From a virus, in IMG/VR virus record IMGVR_UViG_3300032073_000350, positions 1-20,195 of that record: a stretch of DNA of 20,195 nucleotides. One strand, written 5' to 3'. The notes below the pieces were generated by a model, which saw only the letters and a list, made by a program, of their open reading frames with translations, made no database searches and was not told the DNA's origin. Position numbers and translations under genes: made by a program. Shown here piece by piece: positions 13,837 to 19,488 of this stretch (the first letter of the stretch is position 1; each line of letters opens with the position of its first letter).

Positions 13837-13852
13837 TGTTCCACGTGAAACA
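13837..13852 (+). promoter_or_regulatory. parS: Exact parS site (ParB-binding sequence)
   Basis: TGTTCCACGTGAAACA is identical to the classic bacterial chromosomal parS 16-mer, an almost perfect palindrome bound by ParB, which then spreads and loads condensin. No parA or parB gene is in this window, so host ParB is the obvious candidate partner. Confidence 0.8.
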
Positions 13853-13952
13853 CTCCCCGAAAAAAACTCAATTAATGCTTGACTTTAGCAAAATTTTGGC
13901 GCGCGGGCGCCAGTGTGGGAGTGAAGTATCTACCCTAAATGCCCTCTGCGCC

Positions 13953-13981
13953 ATTATGAGTGCAAAAGCTAAGAATGTCAA
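13953..13981 (-). promoter_or_regulatory. Leftward promoter in module A
   Basis: Minus strand TTGACA (13981-13976), 17 bases, CATAAT (13958-13953). It fires towards plus-strand genes, so it would make antisense RNA or feed leftward transcription. Confidence 0.5.
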
Positions 13982-14029
13982 GTCTTTTTTACGGGTGTGC
14001 GCAAAATAATTTTAGATTGGGCAAGTCTT
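13974..14029. repeat. Direct repeat copy A (regulatory module)
   Basis: About 56 bases from AATGTCAAGTCTTTTTT to GATTGGGCAAGTCTT, imperfectly matching copy B at 14101-14155. Each copy starts with the -35 of a leftward promoter. Confidence 0.65.
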
Positions 14030-14079
14030 CTTGCGCCAGTAGTAGAGTGACGAAATGAAGTGAAAAATAGGCCCGCGCC

Positions 14080-14108
14080 ATTTTACGCGCAATGCTGCGC
14101 AATGTCAA
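14080..14108 (-). promoter_or_regulatory. Leftward promoter in module B
   Basis: Minus strand TTGACA (14108-14103), 17 bases, TAAAAT (14085-14080). Same arrangement as module A, 127 bases away. Confidence 0.5.
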
Positions 14109-14155
14109 GTCTTTTTGCGGGGTTGCGTGCAATTTATTTTGATTGGGTAAGTCTT
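14101..14155. repeat. Direct repeat copy B (regulatory module)
   Basis: About 55 bases from AATGTCAAGTCTTTTT to GATTGGGTAAGTCTT. Unlike copy A, its right end runs into a perfect rightward TTGACA, so copy B is a bidirectional promoter. Confidence 0.65.
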
Positions 14156-14182
14156 GACACGGGGACGATAATTGTGTATAAT
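14154..14182 (+). promoter_or_regulatory. Consensus sigma-70 promoter
   Basis: TTGACA (14154-14159), 17 bases, TATAAT (14177-14182): perfect. The nearest gene starts at 14375, so the transcript has a long leader that opens with a small GC hairpin. Confidence 0.75.
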
Positions 14183-14322
14183 TAGCGCAAACCCCGGAAC
14201 GGGGCTGTAAATTTAGGAAAATTTTGGAAGATTTGGGCAAAATAAAACTTGACAGAAAAACCCCGCGTGCGGCCCCCCGGAATTCATTTGCGATATTTTA
14301 TGAGCAATTCCGCAAAAAACAT

Positions 14323-14351
14323 TTGACAGAGAGTGCTTAGGGTTGTATAAT
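14323..14351 (+). promoter_or_regulatory. Consensus promoter of the PPK2 gene
   Basis: TTGACA (14323-14328), 17 bases, TATAAT (14346-14351), followed by the TATACGCATA block shared with other right-arm promoters and AGGAGAA before the ATG. Confidence 0.82.
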
Positions 14352-14374
14352 ATACGCATACTTTAGGAGAATAG

Positions 14375-15016
14375 ATGAATAAATTAGAAACCCAACAGGC
14401 TCGGCTCAACCAAATCGTAATGTCAAAAGACTTCGGTCCGACTGCGATTGTGCTTGAAGGTCGTGATACTGCGGGCAAATCATCTACGATCCGAGAGGTT
14501 ACCCACTACTTGCCTGTAAGCAAATTTGGTGTACAGCTATCTGCCAAACCTAGTCAAAAAACTATGGAAAGCTGGCTAGATTACTGGGGTACCAAAATGC
14601 CGTCAGGCAAGCAGATGGTATTCTACGACCGATCTTGGTACTCAAGAGCAATGGTACAAAAGATCAATGGCTGGTGCTCTAACGACCAGTATCAGGATTT
14701 CATGGAAGATGTAAATTTTTGGGAGAAAGCACAAGCTCCTGTTCGAATGGTTAAGTTCTGGCTGTCTATCAGCGAAGAAGAACAGGCTAGCAGATTGGCT
14801 GAGAGGAAAGTATCCCCGCTCAAATTTTGGAAGTTGTCCCCAAACGACGAGCGAGCATTATCATATTACGACGAGATGACCCTACTCAAAGAAAGGGTAT
14901 TGACAACTACTAACAATTGGTATACAATTAACTACAACAACAAGCCAGAGGGACGACTAGCTCTTATCACAAAACTCTGCGACATACTGGAGACAAAAAG
15001 TGAAAAAAGTTCTTGA
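14375..15016 (+). CDS. ppk2: Polyphosphate kinase 2 family protein
   Basis: 213 residues; PPK2 enzymes move phosphate between polyphosphate and nucleoside mono- or diphosphates. Walker A is EGRDTAGKSS (28-37), matching the PPK2 pattern EGRDAAGKGG. The second motif YDRSWYSRAMV (84-94) parallels the family's NRSWYNRAGV, with D85 and R86. The lid SRLAERKVSPLKFWKLSPND (139-158) has the expected Arg/Lys set and the WKLSP signature. It is slightly shorter than typical PPK2 (about 230-300) but lacks no core motif. Likely role: making ADP/ATP or GDP/GTP from polyphosphate for phage synthesis; class cannot be assigned by eye. The end of the gene overlaps the next promoter. Confidence 0.88.
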   Translation: MNKLETQQARLNQIVMSKDFGPTAIVLEGRDTAGKSSTIREVTHYLPVSKFGVQLSAKPSQKTMESWLDYWGTKMPSGKQMVFYDRSWYSRAMVQKINGWCSNDQYQDFMEDVNFWEKAQAPVRMVKFWLSISEEEQASRLAERKVSPLKFWKLSPNDERALSYYDEMTLLKERVLTTTNNWYTINYNNKPEGRLALITKLCDILETKSEKSS

Positions 15017-15041
15017 CATTTTAACCTTTGGCTTGTATAAT
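15013..15041 (+). promoter_or_regulatory. Consensus promoter of paralog 2 and probably the tmRNA
   Basis: TTGACA (15013-15018), 17 bases, TATAAT (15036-15041), overlapping the last codon of the PPK2 gene. No terminator is obvious before the tmRNA, so it may be read from here. Confidence 0.8.
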
Positions 15042-15077
15042 AGACGCTTAAACAAACAAACATTCGGGAGAAAAAAT

Positions 15078-15407
15078 ATGGCAGATTCAGCAGTTAACTA
15101 CACTGAAGAGATGGTATCAACCATGGTCGATCAGTACGAAGCTGAGCCTACAATGGCAACTGTAGAAGCATTAGCAGGACAGTTCGACAAGCCAAAGCGC
15201 AGCATCATTTCTAAGCTGTCTAACATTGGCATCTACATTCCTGCAAGCAAGGGCAAAACCAAAACTGGTGCTCCTGTAGTTCGCAAGGACGAGCTGGTAG
15301 CTGAGATTCAAGCATCACTTGGTGTGGAAGTACCTACTCTTGCCAAGGCTACTAAAGGTGACCTAGAAAAATTGTTGGGAGCACTTTCAATAGTATCTAC
15401 ACAGTAA
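15078..15407 (+). CDS. Putative DNA-binding protein, paralog 2 of 3
   Basis: 109 residues from ATG 15078 with GGGAGA upstream; the frame opens earlier at 15000, but that would begin inside the PPK2 gene and before this promoter. It has NYTEEMVSTMVDQY, then a helix-turn-helix-like part ending in KPKRSIISKLSNIGIYIPA (about 44-62), a basic TKTG linker and a C-terminal helix pair (KDELVAEIQASLG; KGDLEKLLGAL). It is the clearest member of the three-copy family in this window. A regulator of phage transcription is a reasonable guess. Confidence 0.75.
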   Translation: MADSAVNYTEEMVSTMVDQYEAEPTMATVEALAGQFDKPKRSIISKLSNIGIYIPASKGKTKTGAPVVRKDELVAEIQASLGVEVPTLAKATKGDLEKLLGALSIVSTQ

Positions 15408-15410
15408 TTC

Positions 15411-15760
15411 GCTGAAACTAAAGTAGGGTTGAGTGGACGGGGGTTCGATTCCCCCCTCCTCCACCATAAGAGCATCAAGGTGCTTTTATGATGGGGGAGC
15501 ATGGTTTCGACAAGCAATCTCAGGTTAGTGGAGAATCGGTGAGCAACCTACCGTAAATGGAAGAACCTAAATTAAACGCAAACGATGACGTTTATTCTCT
15601 AGCTGCATAAGCTAGCGGGCAAGGCCTCTCGGCTTGTTATCCAAAGGAGAGGCACTCAGAAAGCATACTGGGAAGACCGCGACCGTCCCCTGCGTAGGGA
15701 TGGATATGTCAGAAAAGATCGGGGAGAAGCAGATCGTGACCCCAGCCCAGTATGTTTTCT
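15411..15760 (+). ncRNA. ssrA: Circularly permuted tmRNA (ssrA)
   Basis: tmRNA rescues stalled ribosomes and tags the protein for degradation. Here the 3' acceptor piece comes first: T-arm GGGGG-TTCGATT-CCCCC, acceptor strand CTCCTCC and encoded ACCA end at 15466. The 5' piece begins at 15493 with GGGGGAG, which pairs with CTCCTCC and contains the G3-U70 wobble that marks alanine charging. D-loop-like TGGTTTCGAC follows. A 26-base segment between the pieces forms a nine-pair hairpin (ATAAGAGCA/TGCTTTTAT) likely removed by processing. The tag frame is 15578-15610. A 13-pair helix (15660-15672 with 15746-15758, one G-U) encloses the later pseudoknots. Outer ends are approximate. Permutation is typical of Alphaproteobacteria and cyanobacteria. 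Confidence 0.93.
15578..15610 (+). other. tmRNA tag frame, peptide ANDDVYSLAA
   Basis: Resume codon GCA at 15578, then ten sense codons and TAA: A-N-D-D-V-Y-S-L-A-A. It ends in the LAA protease signal and resembles the E. coli tag ANDENYALAA; alphaproteobacterial tags are usually longer. Confidence 0.92.
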
Positions 15761-15777
15761 AAGTTTAAGGAGATTTT

Positions 15778-16056
15778 ATGGACAAGTTACAAAATACTCT
15801 CAATGAGTATGAACAAAAGCAGTGGGAACTGTACCTAAATCATTATAACGTAGGAAAAGAAATAATGTCTGAGATACCAAGAGGTGCTCTGTTTGTAGAT
15901 TACAATTTTCGTGTAAATGCAAACGGTATAACATTTGAAGATAAATATCCAAAGAATCTATCTCTGGAAGCGATGAATAGATATGGAGATTTTAGTGTCG
16001 GAGATAGCTTTGTACTAAAATTACTGGATGGACAGCTAGTTTTCGAGAAACAATAG
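15778..16056 (+). CDS. Unknown 92-residue protein
   Basis: ATG follows AAGGAGATTTT. The N-terminal half is helical and charged (MDKLQNTLNEYEQKQWELYL), the C-terminal half beta-rich (FVDYNFRVNANGITFEDKYP, then VGDSFVLKLLDGQLVFEKQ). Soluble, no motif recognised. It sits right after the tmRNA, possibly in the same transcript. Confidence 0.72.
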   Translation: MDKLQNTLNEYEQKQWELYLNHYNVGKEIMSEIPRGALFVDYNFRVNANGITFEDKYPKNLSLEAMNRYGDFSVGDSFVLKLLDGQLVFEKQ

Positions 16057-16085
16057 TTGACATTCAATGCGTAGGCTTGTATAAT
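16057..16085 (+). promoter_or_regulatory. Consensus promoter
   Basis: TTGACA (16057-16062), 17 bases, TATAAT (16080-16085), followed by TATACGCATA and AAGGAGAA before the ATG at 16110; nearly identical to the PPK2 promoter from the -10 onwards. Confidence 0.82.
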
Positions 16086-16109
16086 ATACGCATAGTTTAA
16101 GGAGAAGCA

Positions 16110-16319
16110 ATGAGAATGACAGATTCACAGTTTGAAATCTACATGATGGTAAGCGGTATGATGCAAGAGGGGTTATCTCAAGCAGAAGCATTGTCTTACA
16201 TCATTAAGTATGACCTTGCTCACATAGATGACATTGCCTGGTTGATGCAAAAGCGAGCATATGCTGAAGCAGCAACAGAGCAAGCAGTAAAATACACTGA
16301 GGGTTTAGCTAATGGCTAG
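16110..16319 (+). CDS. Unknown small helical protein
   Basis: 69 residues, MRMTDSQFEIYMMVSGMMQE and onwards; almost entirely predicted helix, Met- and Ala-rich, without a membrane segment. An Ala/Glu-rich C-terminus precedes the end LANG. Its stop overlaps the next ATG in ATGGCTAG. Function unknown. Confidence 0.7.
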   Translation: MRMTDSQFEIYMMVSGMMQEGLSQAEALSYIIKYDLAHIDDIAWLMQKRAYAEAATEQAVKYTEGLANG

Positions 16320-16401
16320 ACCCCAAGCCCAACAACCCCAACCTTCAAAAGAAGAGTTGGAAGAATTAAAACGTCAAGCACAGGATAGAAGAAATGGCTA
16401 G
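16312..16401 (+). CDS. 29-residue Gln/Pro- and charge-rich peptide
   Basis: ATG 16312 to TAG 16401. It starts MARPQAQQPQPSKEELEELK and ends NG. Its start overlaps the previous stop and its end overlaps the next start, both in the octamer ATGGCTAG, which suggests coupled translation of a tiny gene. Function unknown. Confidence 0.5.
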   Translation: MARPQAQQPQPSKEELEELKRQAQDRRNG

Positions 16402-16621
16402 AGGAAAGAGACCTGCGAAGATTGCTTCGCAAAAAGTAGTAAGTCGAAAGCGTATGCTTGATGATAAGGAAGTATTCCCGATCCGAGTAGTAAGCCGACG
16501 AGAAGGTATGAAGTACGACATCATGGGTGGATTCACCCGAGAAGGTCGTGACACCATGACAACCATCTATGGTAGTGATGGATACCCTGTTCCTTTCAAA
16601 AAGATTGGAAAATTAGTTTAA
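16394..16621 (+). CDS. Unknown 75-residue basic protein
   Basis: MARGKRPAKIASQKVVSRKR start, then a mixed beta region (FPIRVVSRREGMKYDIMGGF, TMTTIYGSDGYPVPF). Basic N-terminus may bind nucleic acid. No family recognised. Last gene of a three-gene overlapping set. Confidence 0.68.
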   Translation: MARGKRPAKIASQKVVSRKRMLDDKEVFPIRVVSRREGMKYDIMGGFTREGRDTMTTIYGSDGYPVPFKKIGKLV

Positions 16622-16639
16622 CCTTAGCAAAAATAATTG

Positions 16640-16668
16640 TTGACAGAAAGGTTATTTTTTGAGATAAT
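16640..16668 (+). promoter_or_regulatory. Promoter of the large structured RNA
   Basis: TTGACA (16640-16645), 17 bases, GATAAT (16663-16668), with AAAAATAATTG upstream. No open frame of useful size follows. Confidence 0.75.
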
Positions 16669-16674
16669 ATCTTT

Positions 16675-17182
16675 TCAAAATTAAGGGAATGAAGATTCGT
16701 TCTTCATTGAGTAGAGAATCTACTCCGGTGATCCGCTGCTGCCCAAGCCGGCGTTAAGGTTCCTTGCGAGTGAGAGAATTCGAAAAAAGTATCACTGCCG
16801 CCTGAGCACTGCGTTACAAGCTCCGCACATAATTGCTATCAATTGCTATGTTTGTGTGTAAACACGCTCTGGAACTATCCCCACAGCCAGAGTAGGGAAA
16901 CGACAATAATGTGTCTGTGAGTCGTTTGCGAATGGGAAGAGAGGAGGTACCCCATTCATCTTTAATAACTAAAAGGAGAACAGTTGCTGGGCCGGACATC
17001 GCGTAAGCATAAGAGCCGGAAGTCGACGGAGTCATCGAGAGCAGTAATTCCTAGTCCTGACTAGCTAGCAGGAGCCACAGCTTAATTTAGGTAGCCCGCT
17101 TCGCTCATCGTGAGGTGAGATAAACGAAGAGTACTCAACTGGGAAATGCCCTAAGGTGTCCAAGCCTTGGGGCATTTTTTTA
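16675..17182 (+). ncRNA. Large structured noncoding RNA, about 500 nt, unknown class
   Basis: A promoter on the left and a strong terminator on the right enclose about 500 bases without a credible gene. The strand is full of hairpins: AATGAAGA/TCTTCATT (16688-16708), GAGTAGA/TCTACTC (16709-16725), CTCTGG/CCAGAG (16867-16892), AAACGAC/GTCGTTT (16898-16927), GAATGGG/CCCATTC (16930-16957), CTAGT/ACTAG (about 17052-17065), and CTTCG/CGAAG around CTCATC-GTGA-GGTGAG with a GNRA loop (17099-17129). Size and density recall the ornate large RNAs of phages (GOLLD, ROOL), but I cannot match the sequence to either. RNase P, group I intron and tRNA signatures were sought and not found. Confidence 0.75.
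17144..17182 (+). terminator. Strong Rho-independent terminator
   Basis: A 13-pair stem (17144-17156 with 17165-17177, one G-U) and an eight-base loop end in a run of Ts. It closes the structured RNA. Confidence 0.9.
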
Positions 17183-17202
17183 TACCTATTCAAAAAAATT
17201 TC

Positions 17203-17231
17203 TTGACAATTTTTCTCACGTCTATTATAAT
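17203..17231 (+). promoter_or_regulatory. Consensus promoter of the last plus-strand operon
   Basis: TTGACA (17203-17208), 17 bases, TATAAT (17226-17231), then AAGGAGAAA before the ATG at 17253. A/T-rich CAAAAAAATTTC lies upstream of the -35. Confidence 0.82.
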
Positions 17232-17252
17232 ATATCGCACAAGGAGAAAAAT

Positions 17253-17579
17253 ATGGCTACAATAATACCATTTCCCGAAAAAGATACCCTAAAGGCCAAG
17301 CTAGAAGATAGTATGGGAGAAATGCGTATGTCTCTAATAGAGATGTATGAGGCTCTCGATAAGGTTGAAAAAGGGTTTACAGTTATACAAAATCAAGCTC
17401 ATGAGATGGAGGACTCCTATCAGGAATTGATGAAGTTGTATATCGAAGAAGTAGGTGAGGATAATGTCCCTCTCGAATGGTTAGACTTTTGTCCCTATGT
17501 TGGAATGACCCGAGATGCAACTACGGGTGAAATTAAAATAACTTTGGTAAACCCAAAAGACTTGGAGAAAGATAAATGA
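17253..17579 (+). CDS. Unknown 108-residue protein with coiled-coil character
   Basis: MATIIPFPEKDTLKAKLEDS start; residues about 10-70 are a long charged helix (coiled-coil prone) followed by WLDFCPYVGMTRD and a beta-like end. It is the first gene of an operon of four overlapping genes. No known domain is recognised; the acidic nature suggests a protein-protein rather than DNA role. Confidence 0.72.
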   Translation: MATIIPFPEKDTLKAKLEDSMGEMRMSLIEMYEALDKVEKGFTVIQNQAHEMEDSYQELMKLYIEEVGEDNVPLEWLDFCPYVGMTRDATTGEIKITLVNPKDLEKDK

Positions 17580-17791
17580 GAGATCAAATTATTAATGCAC
17601 TAAAAATGCAATATGCCGGTATGATGGAAATGCATCGTGCAAATATTGATATCTATCTTGCTAACCCCGTCGGGATTGGAGAGCATCCAGATATATTAGG
17701 TGCTATTGATTCTGAGATAGCGGAGTTGGCTGCAGTTACAGAAAAACTGCAAACACTTATGAATGAATTTGATGATGATCCGGAGGACTAA
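17576..17791 (+). CDS. Unknown acidic 71-residue protein
   Basis: ATG overlaps the stop of the previous gene (ATGA). Two helices (about 1-30 and 40-65) joined by a Pro/Gly loop (NPVGIGEHPD), ending in FDDDPED. The stop overlaps the next ATG (TAATG). Similar short acidic helical proteins occur in T4-like marine phages, function unknown. Confidence 0.7.
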   Translation: MRDQIINALKMQYAGMMEMHRANIDIYLANPVGIGEHPDILGAIDSEIAELAAVTEKLQTLMNEFDDDPED

Positions 17792-18129
17792 TGAACTATA
17801 CGGAAGACCAGACCAAGTACATGGTCGAAGAGTATACGAATAAGCCGACTCGTATTACAGTAGAAAGGCTAGCAAAAGAACTGGACAAAACTCCTAAGTC
17901 CATAATCGGTAAATTAAGCCGAGAAGCAGTGTATCGCCGATCCGTCTACAAGACGAAGTCAGGCGAAATACCTGTAACAAAAGAAGAGATAGTACGCGAT
18001 CTAGAAGCTGCACTTGGCTTCAATACAGAGGATTTGGCGGGGTTGGAGAAAGCCCCAAAGAATGTACTAAAGCGATTACAAACAGAACTATGCTCCTTTA
18101 CTGGGGTCTCAACGGGGTCAAAACTATGA
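17791..18129 (+). CDS. Putative DNA-binding protein, paralog 3 of 3
   Basis: 112 residues. NYTEDQTKYMVEEYTNKPTR, then a helix-turn-helix-like segment ending KTPKSIIGKLSREAVYRR (about 33-50), a KTKSG linker and a helical half (TKEEIVRDLEAALG, PKNVLKRLQTELC). Order and motifs match paralogs 1 and 2. The C-terminal tail SFTGVSTGSKL is extra. Its start overlaps the previous stop by one base. Confidence 0.72.
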   Translation: MNYTEDQTKYMVEEYTNKPTRITVERLAKELDKTPKSIIGKLSREAVYRRSVYKTKSGEIPVTKEEIVRDLEAALGFNTEDLAGLEKAPKNVLKRLQTELCSFTGVSTGSKL

Positions 18130-18407
18130 GAAGATTACCAAAACTAATGGAAAGCTGGACTGAAGGCGACTGCACTATTGAAATCTATGAAGATCTTGGT
18201 CCTCTACCGAACAATCCACACTGTGATGTAACTTCCTATAGATTGAAAATAATTACTCACGATTCTAGAAAATTCCCTGTGCTTACTGGTGCAATAAAAG
18301 AAGCAAAGAAACTTTTGAGCAGAAAAAATAATCGCGAATTGCGTACAATTAAGACGAATTTTGACTTAAACGGAAAAAATGAAAAAGACAAGAACGAGGA
18401 TATTTGA
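18126..18407 (+). CDS. Unknown 93-residue protein
   Basis: I take the ATG at 18126 (ATGA overlap with the preceding stop); an upstream ATG at 18090 lies inside that gene. It begins MRRLPKLMESWTEGDCTIEI. The first two thirds look alpha/beta, and the end is Lys/Asn/Glu-rich and disordered. No motif recognised. Confidence 0.66.
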   Translation: MRRLPKLMESWTEGDCTIEIYEDLGPLPNNPHCDVTSYRLKIITHDSRKFPVLTGAIKEAKKLLSRKNNRELRTIKTNFDLNGKNEKDKNEDI

Positions 18408-18749
18408 TTATCACCGTCCTTAGAGATTGTCGTAATCAACATTTGAATGATGTGATTAGAGATGGGATTTATGATAACCACTATGCAACAACAATCTAAT
18501 CTATTGGGATCCCGTTATGATGCTCCCAGAGGTCGCATCATCGGAATCGCAATAATAGATTTATGCACAGAGGTTATCATCTGATTGAAGTAATTAACGA
18601 TTGACTTGATTGTCTATCAAATATGTTATATATTTTACCACACTTTTTGGCATAAAGAAAGTACTATTTTTGACTACCTATATGGATTTCAGGACTGGCC
18701 GGCAATGTGGTAATGTAAAAAAATTTTATATTTAAGATGGAGAGTTGGA
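18408..18749. other. Intergenic region with possible tiny frames and a weak promoter
   Basis: No certain gene. A 31-codon TTG frame starting near 18404 and an ATG frame 18483-18584 (33 residues, beginning MQQQSNLLGS) overlap each other; neither has a strong ribosome-binding site. An eight-base inverted repeat TTACCACA (18635-18642) and TGTGGTAA (18706-18713) could close a stem. A 13-mer TACTATTTTTGAC (from 18663) is shared with the HNH promoter region at 698-710. Confidence 0.45.
18601..18629 (+). promoter_or_regulatory. Weak promoter candidate
   Basis: TTGACT (18601-18606), 17 bases, TGTTAT (18624-18629), four of six matches at the -10. It would serve the genes from 18750. Confidence 0.4.
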
Positions 18750-18923
18750 ATGAAAAGCGAAAATACACTTCCAAAAATAGCTGTGGGAGAAATACACGAG
18801 AACGAAGACGGTTCTGCGAATGTAGAGTTGGAGTTAGACGCACCTGCTGTAGCTCTTCTCATGCAAATTGGATTTGAAACCTTATTAAAAACTTCTTTGG
18901 AGAAGCGAATTGATAACGATTAG
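18750..18923 (+). CDS. Unknown 57-residue protein
   Basis: ATG 18750 to TAG 18923, with GGAG nine bases upstream. MKSENTLPKIAVGEIHENED start, a beta-like segment (SANVELELD) and a C-terminal helix (VALLMQIGFETLLKTSLEKR). Small soluble protein, no family recognised. The next gene's TTG start overlaps its end. Confidence 0.62.
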   Translation: MKSENTLPKIAVGEIHENEDGSANVELELDAPAVALLMQIGFETLLKTSLEKRIDND

Positions 18924-19089
18924 TTATAAACAAATGGATCGAGGACTTGACAGAGGTCCAGTCGATGAAGTAACAATGGTACTTGGTGATGAAGATGCAA
19001 ACCGAGATGCACTCATGCGCTCTTTTCAGCAGTTTCTGCAAGGTATCGGATATGTATTCTCGGTCGAAGAACTTGGAGAATACGACTAA
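18910..19089 (+). CDS. Unknown 59-residue acidic protein
   Basis: TTG start at 18910 with TGGAG seven bases upstream; the first in-frame ATG (18934) has no ribosome-binding site. It reads MITISYKQMDRGLDRGPVDE, then a helix with MRSFQQFLQGIGY and an acidic end (EELGEYD). Stop overlaps the next ATG (TAATG). Function unknown. Confidence 0.58.
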   Translation: MITISYKQMDRGLDRGPVDEVTMVLGDEDANRDALMRSFQQFLQGIGYVFSVEELGEYD

Positions 19090-19346
19090 TGACCTGGAAC
19101 TATAGAGTAGTATCACGAGCCTATCCTGGGCCAGGAGACCATGAAACTATGCGAGAGTACTACATTCATGAAGTTTACTACGATGATGGTAGAATCATTG
19201 GAATGACAGAAAATCCTATGGAGCCTTATGGTCAGGATGAACAAGAACTAAAAGATAGCATTGAATTAATGTTGCAAGCCTTTGAGAAACCTACTCTCAA
19301 AGAGGAGGAGTTGGAAAATGCGTTTAGATCAGGAGGACAAAAATAA
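19089..19346 (+). CDS. Conserved phage protein with HEVYYDDG motif
   Basis: 85 residues. MTWNYRVVSRAYPGPGDHET, then YYIHEVYYDDGRIIGMTENP and a C-terminal helix (ELKDSIELMLQAFEKPTL). I recall many close relatives in phages and bacteria annotated as hypothetical; the fold is probably a small beta sheet plus helix. No catalytic residues are evident. It overlaps both neighbours. Confidence 0.75.
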   Translation: MTWNYRVVSRAYPGPGDHETMREYYIHEVYYDDGRIIGMTENPMEPYGQDEQELKDSIELMLQAFEKPTLKEEELENAFRSGGQK

Positions 19347-19488
19347 GAGTTATTTAAGATGTAGAGCGAAGGGCTGTAAGTTCACAGGCCCTCCTCTACA
19401 TTTTGCTCATATCTACAATACCACACTTTGCCCCAAACATGCAAGTGCTGCAGTGTGGAAACGAAATCAATACTTCACATCAAAATAG
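19318..19488 (+). CDS. Small Cys/His protein, possible zinc-binding
   Basis: 56 residues from ATG 19318 (AGGAGGAG upstream). Cysteines in LRCRAKGCKF and CPKH, with HFAH between, could bind one zinc. Basic overall. Function unknown; nucleic-acid binding is a guess from the charge and ligand pattern. Confidence 0.64.
   Translation: MRLDQEDKNKSYLRCRAKGCKFTGPPLHFAHIYNTTLCPKHASAAVWKRNQYFTSK

Larger units (their letters stand above)
13821..14374. other. 554-base regulatory region with no protein gene
   Basis: It contains a parS 16-mer (13837-13852), a GC hairpin GGCGC-GCGG-GCGCC (13898-13911), a duplicated 55-base module with leftward promoters, a rightward promoter whose transcript would begin with hairpin CCCCG-GAA-CGGGG (14192-14204), and the promoter of the PPK2 gene. 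A minus-strand open frame at 13989-14240 lacks coding character. The density of control elements and the parS site make a replication or partition centre possible. Confidence 0.6.

Noticed and set aside
13989-14240. Minus-strand frame of 83 codons in the regulatory region
   Set aside because: It covers repeats and promoters, has no ribosome-binding site and no protein-like pattern.
15308-15517. Minus-strand frame containing WWRRGESNPRP
   Set aside because: This peptide is a well-known artefact of translating the antisense of a tRNA or tmRNA T-arm and acceptor; the DNA here is the tmRNA.
16974-17005. Tiny TTG frame after AAGGAGAA inside the structured RNA
   Set aside because: It would give only seven residues; the ribosome-binding-like site lies in a short AACT/AGTT hairpin and may be fortuitous.
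16675-17182. RNase P RNA, group I intron or CsrB-like sponge as identity of the structured RNA
   Set aside because: The conserved RNase P and intron core sequences are not seen. Three AGGAG motifs sit in or near loops, too few to claim a CsrA sponge.
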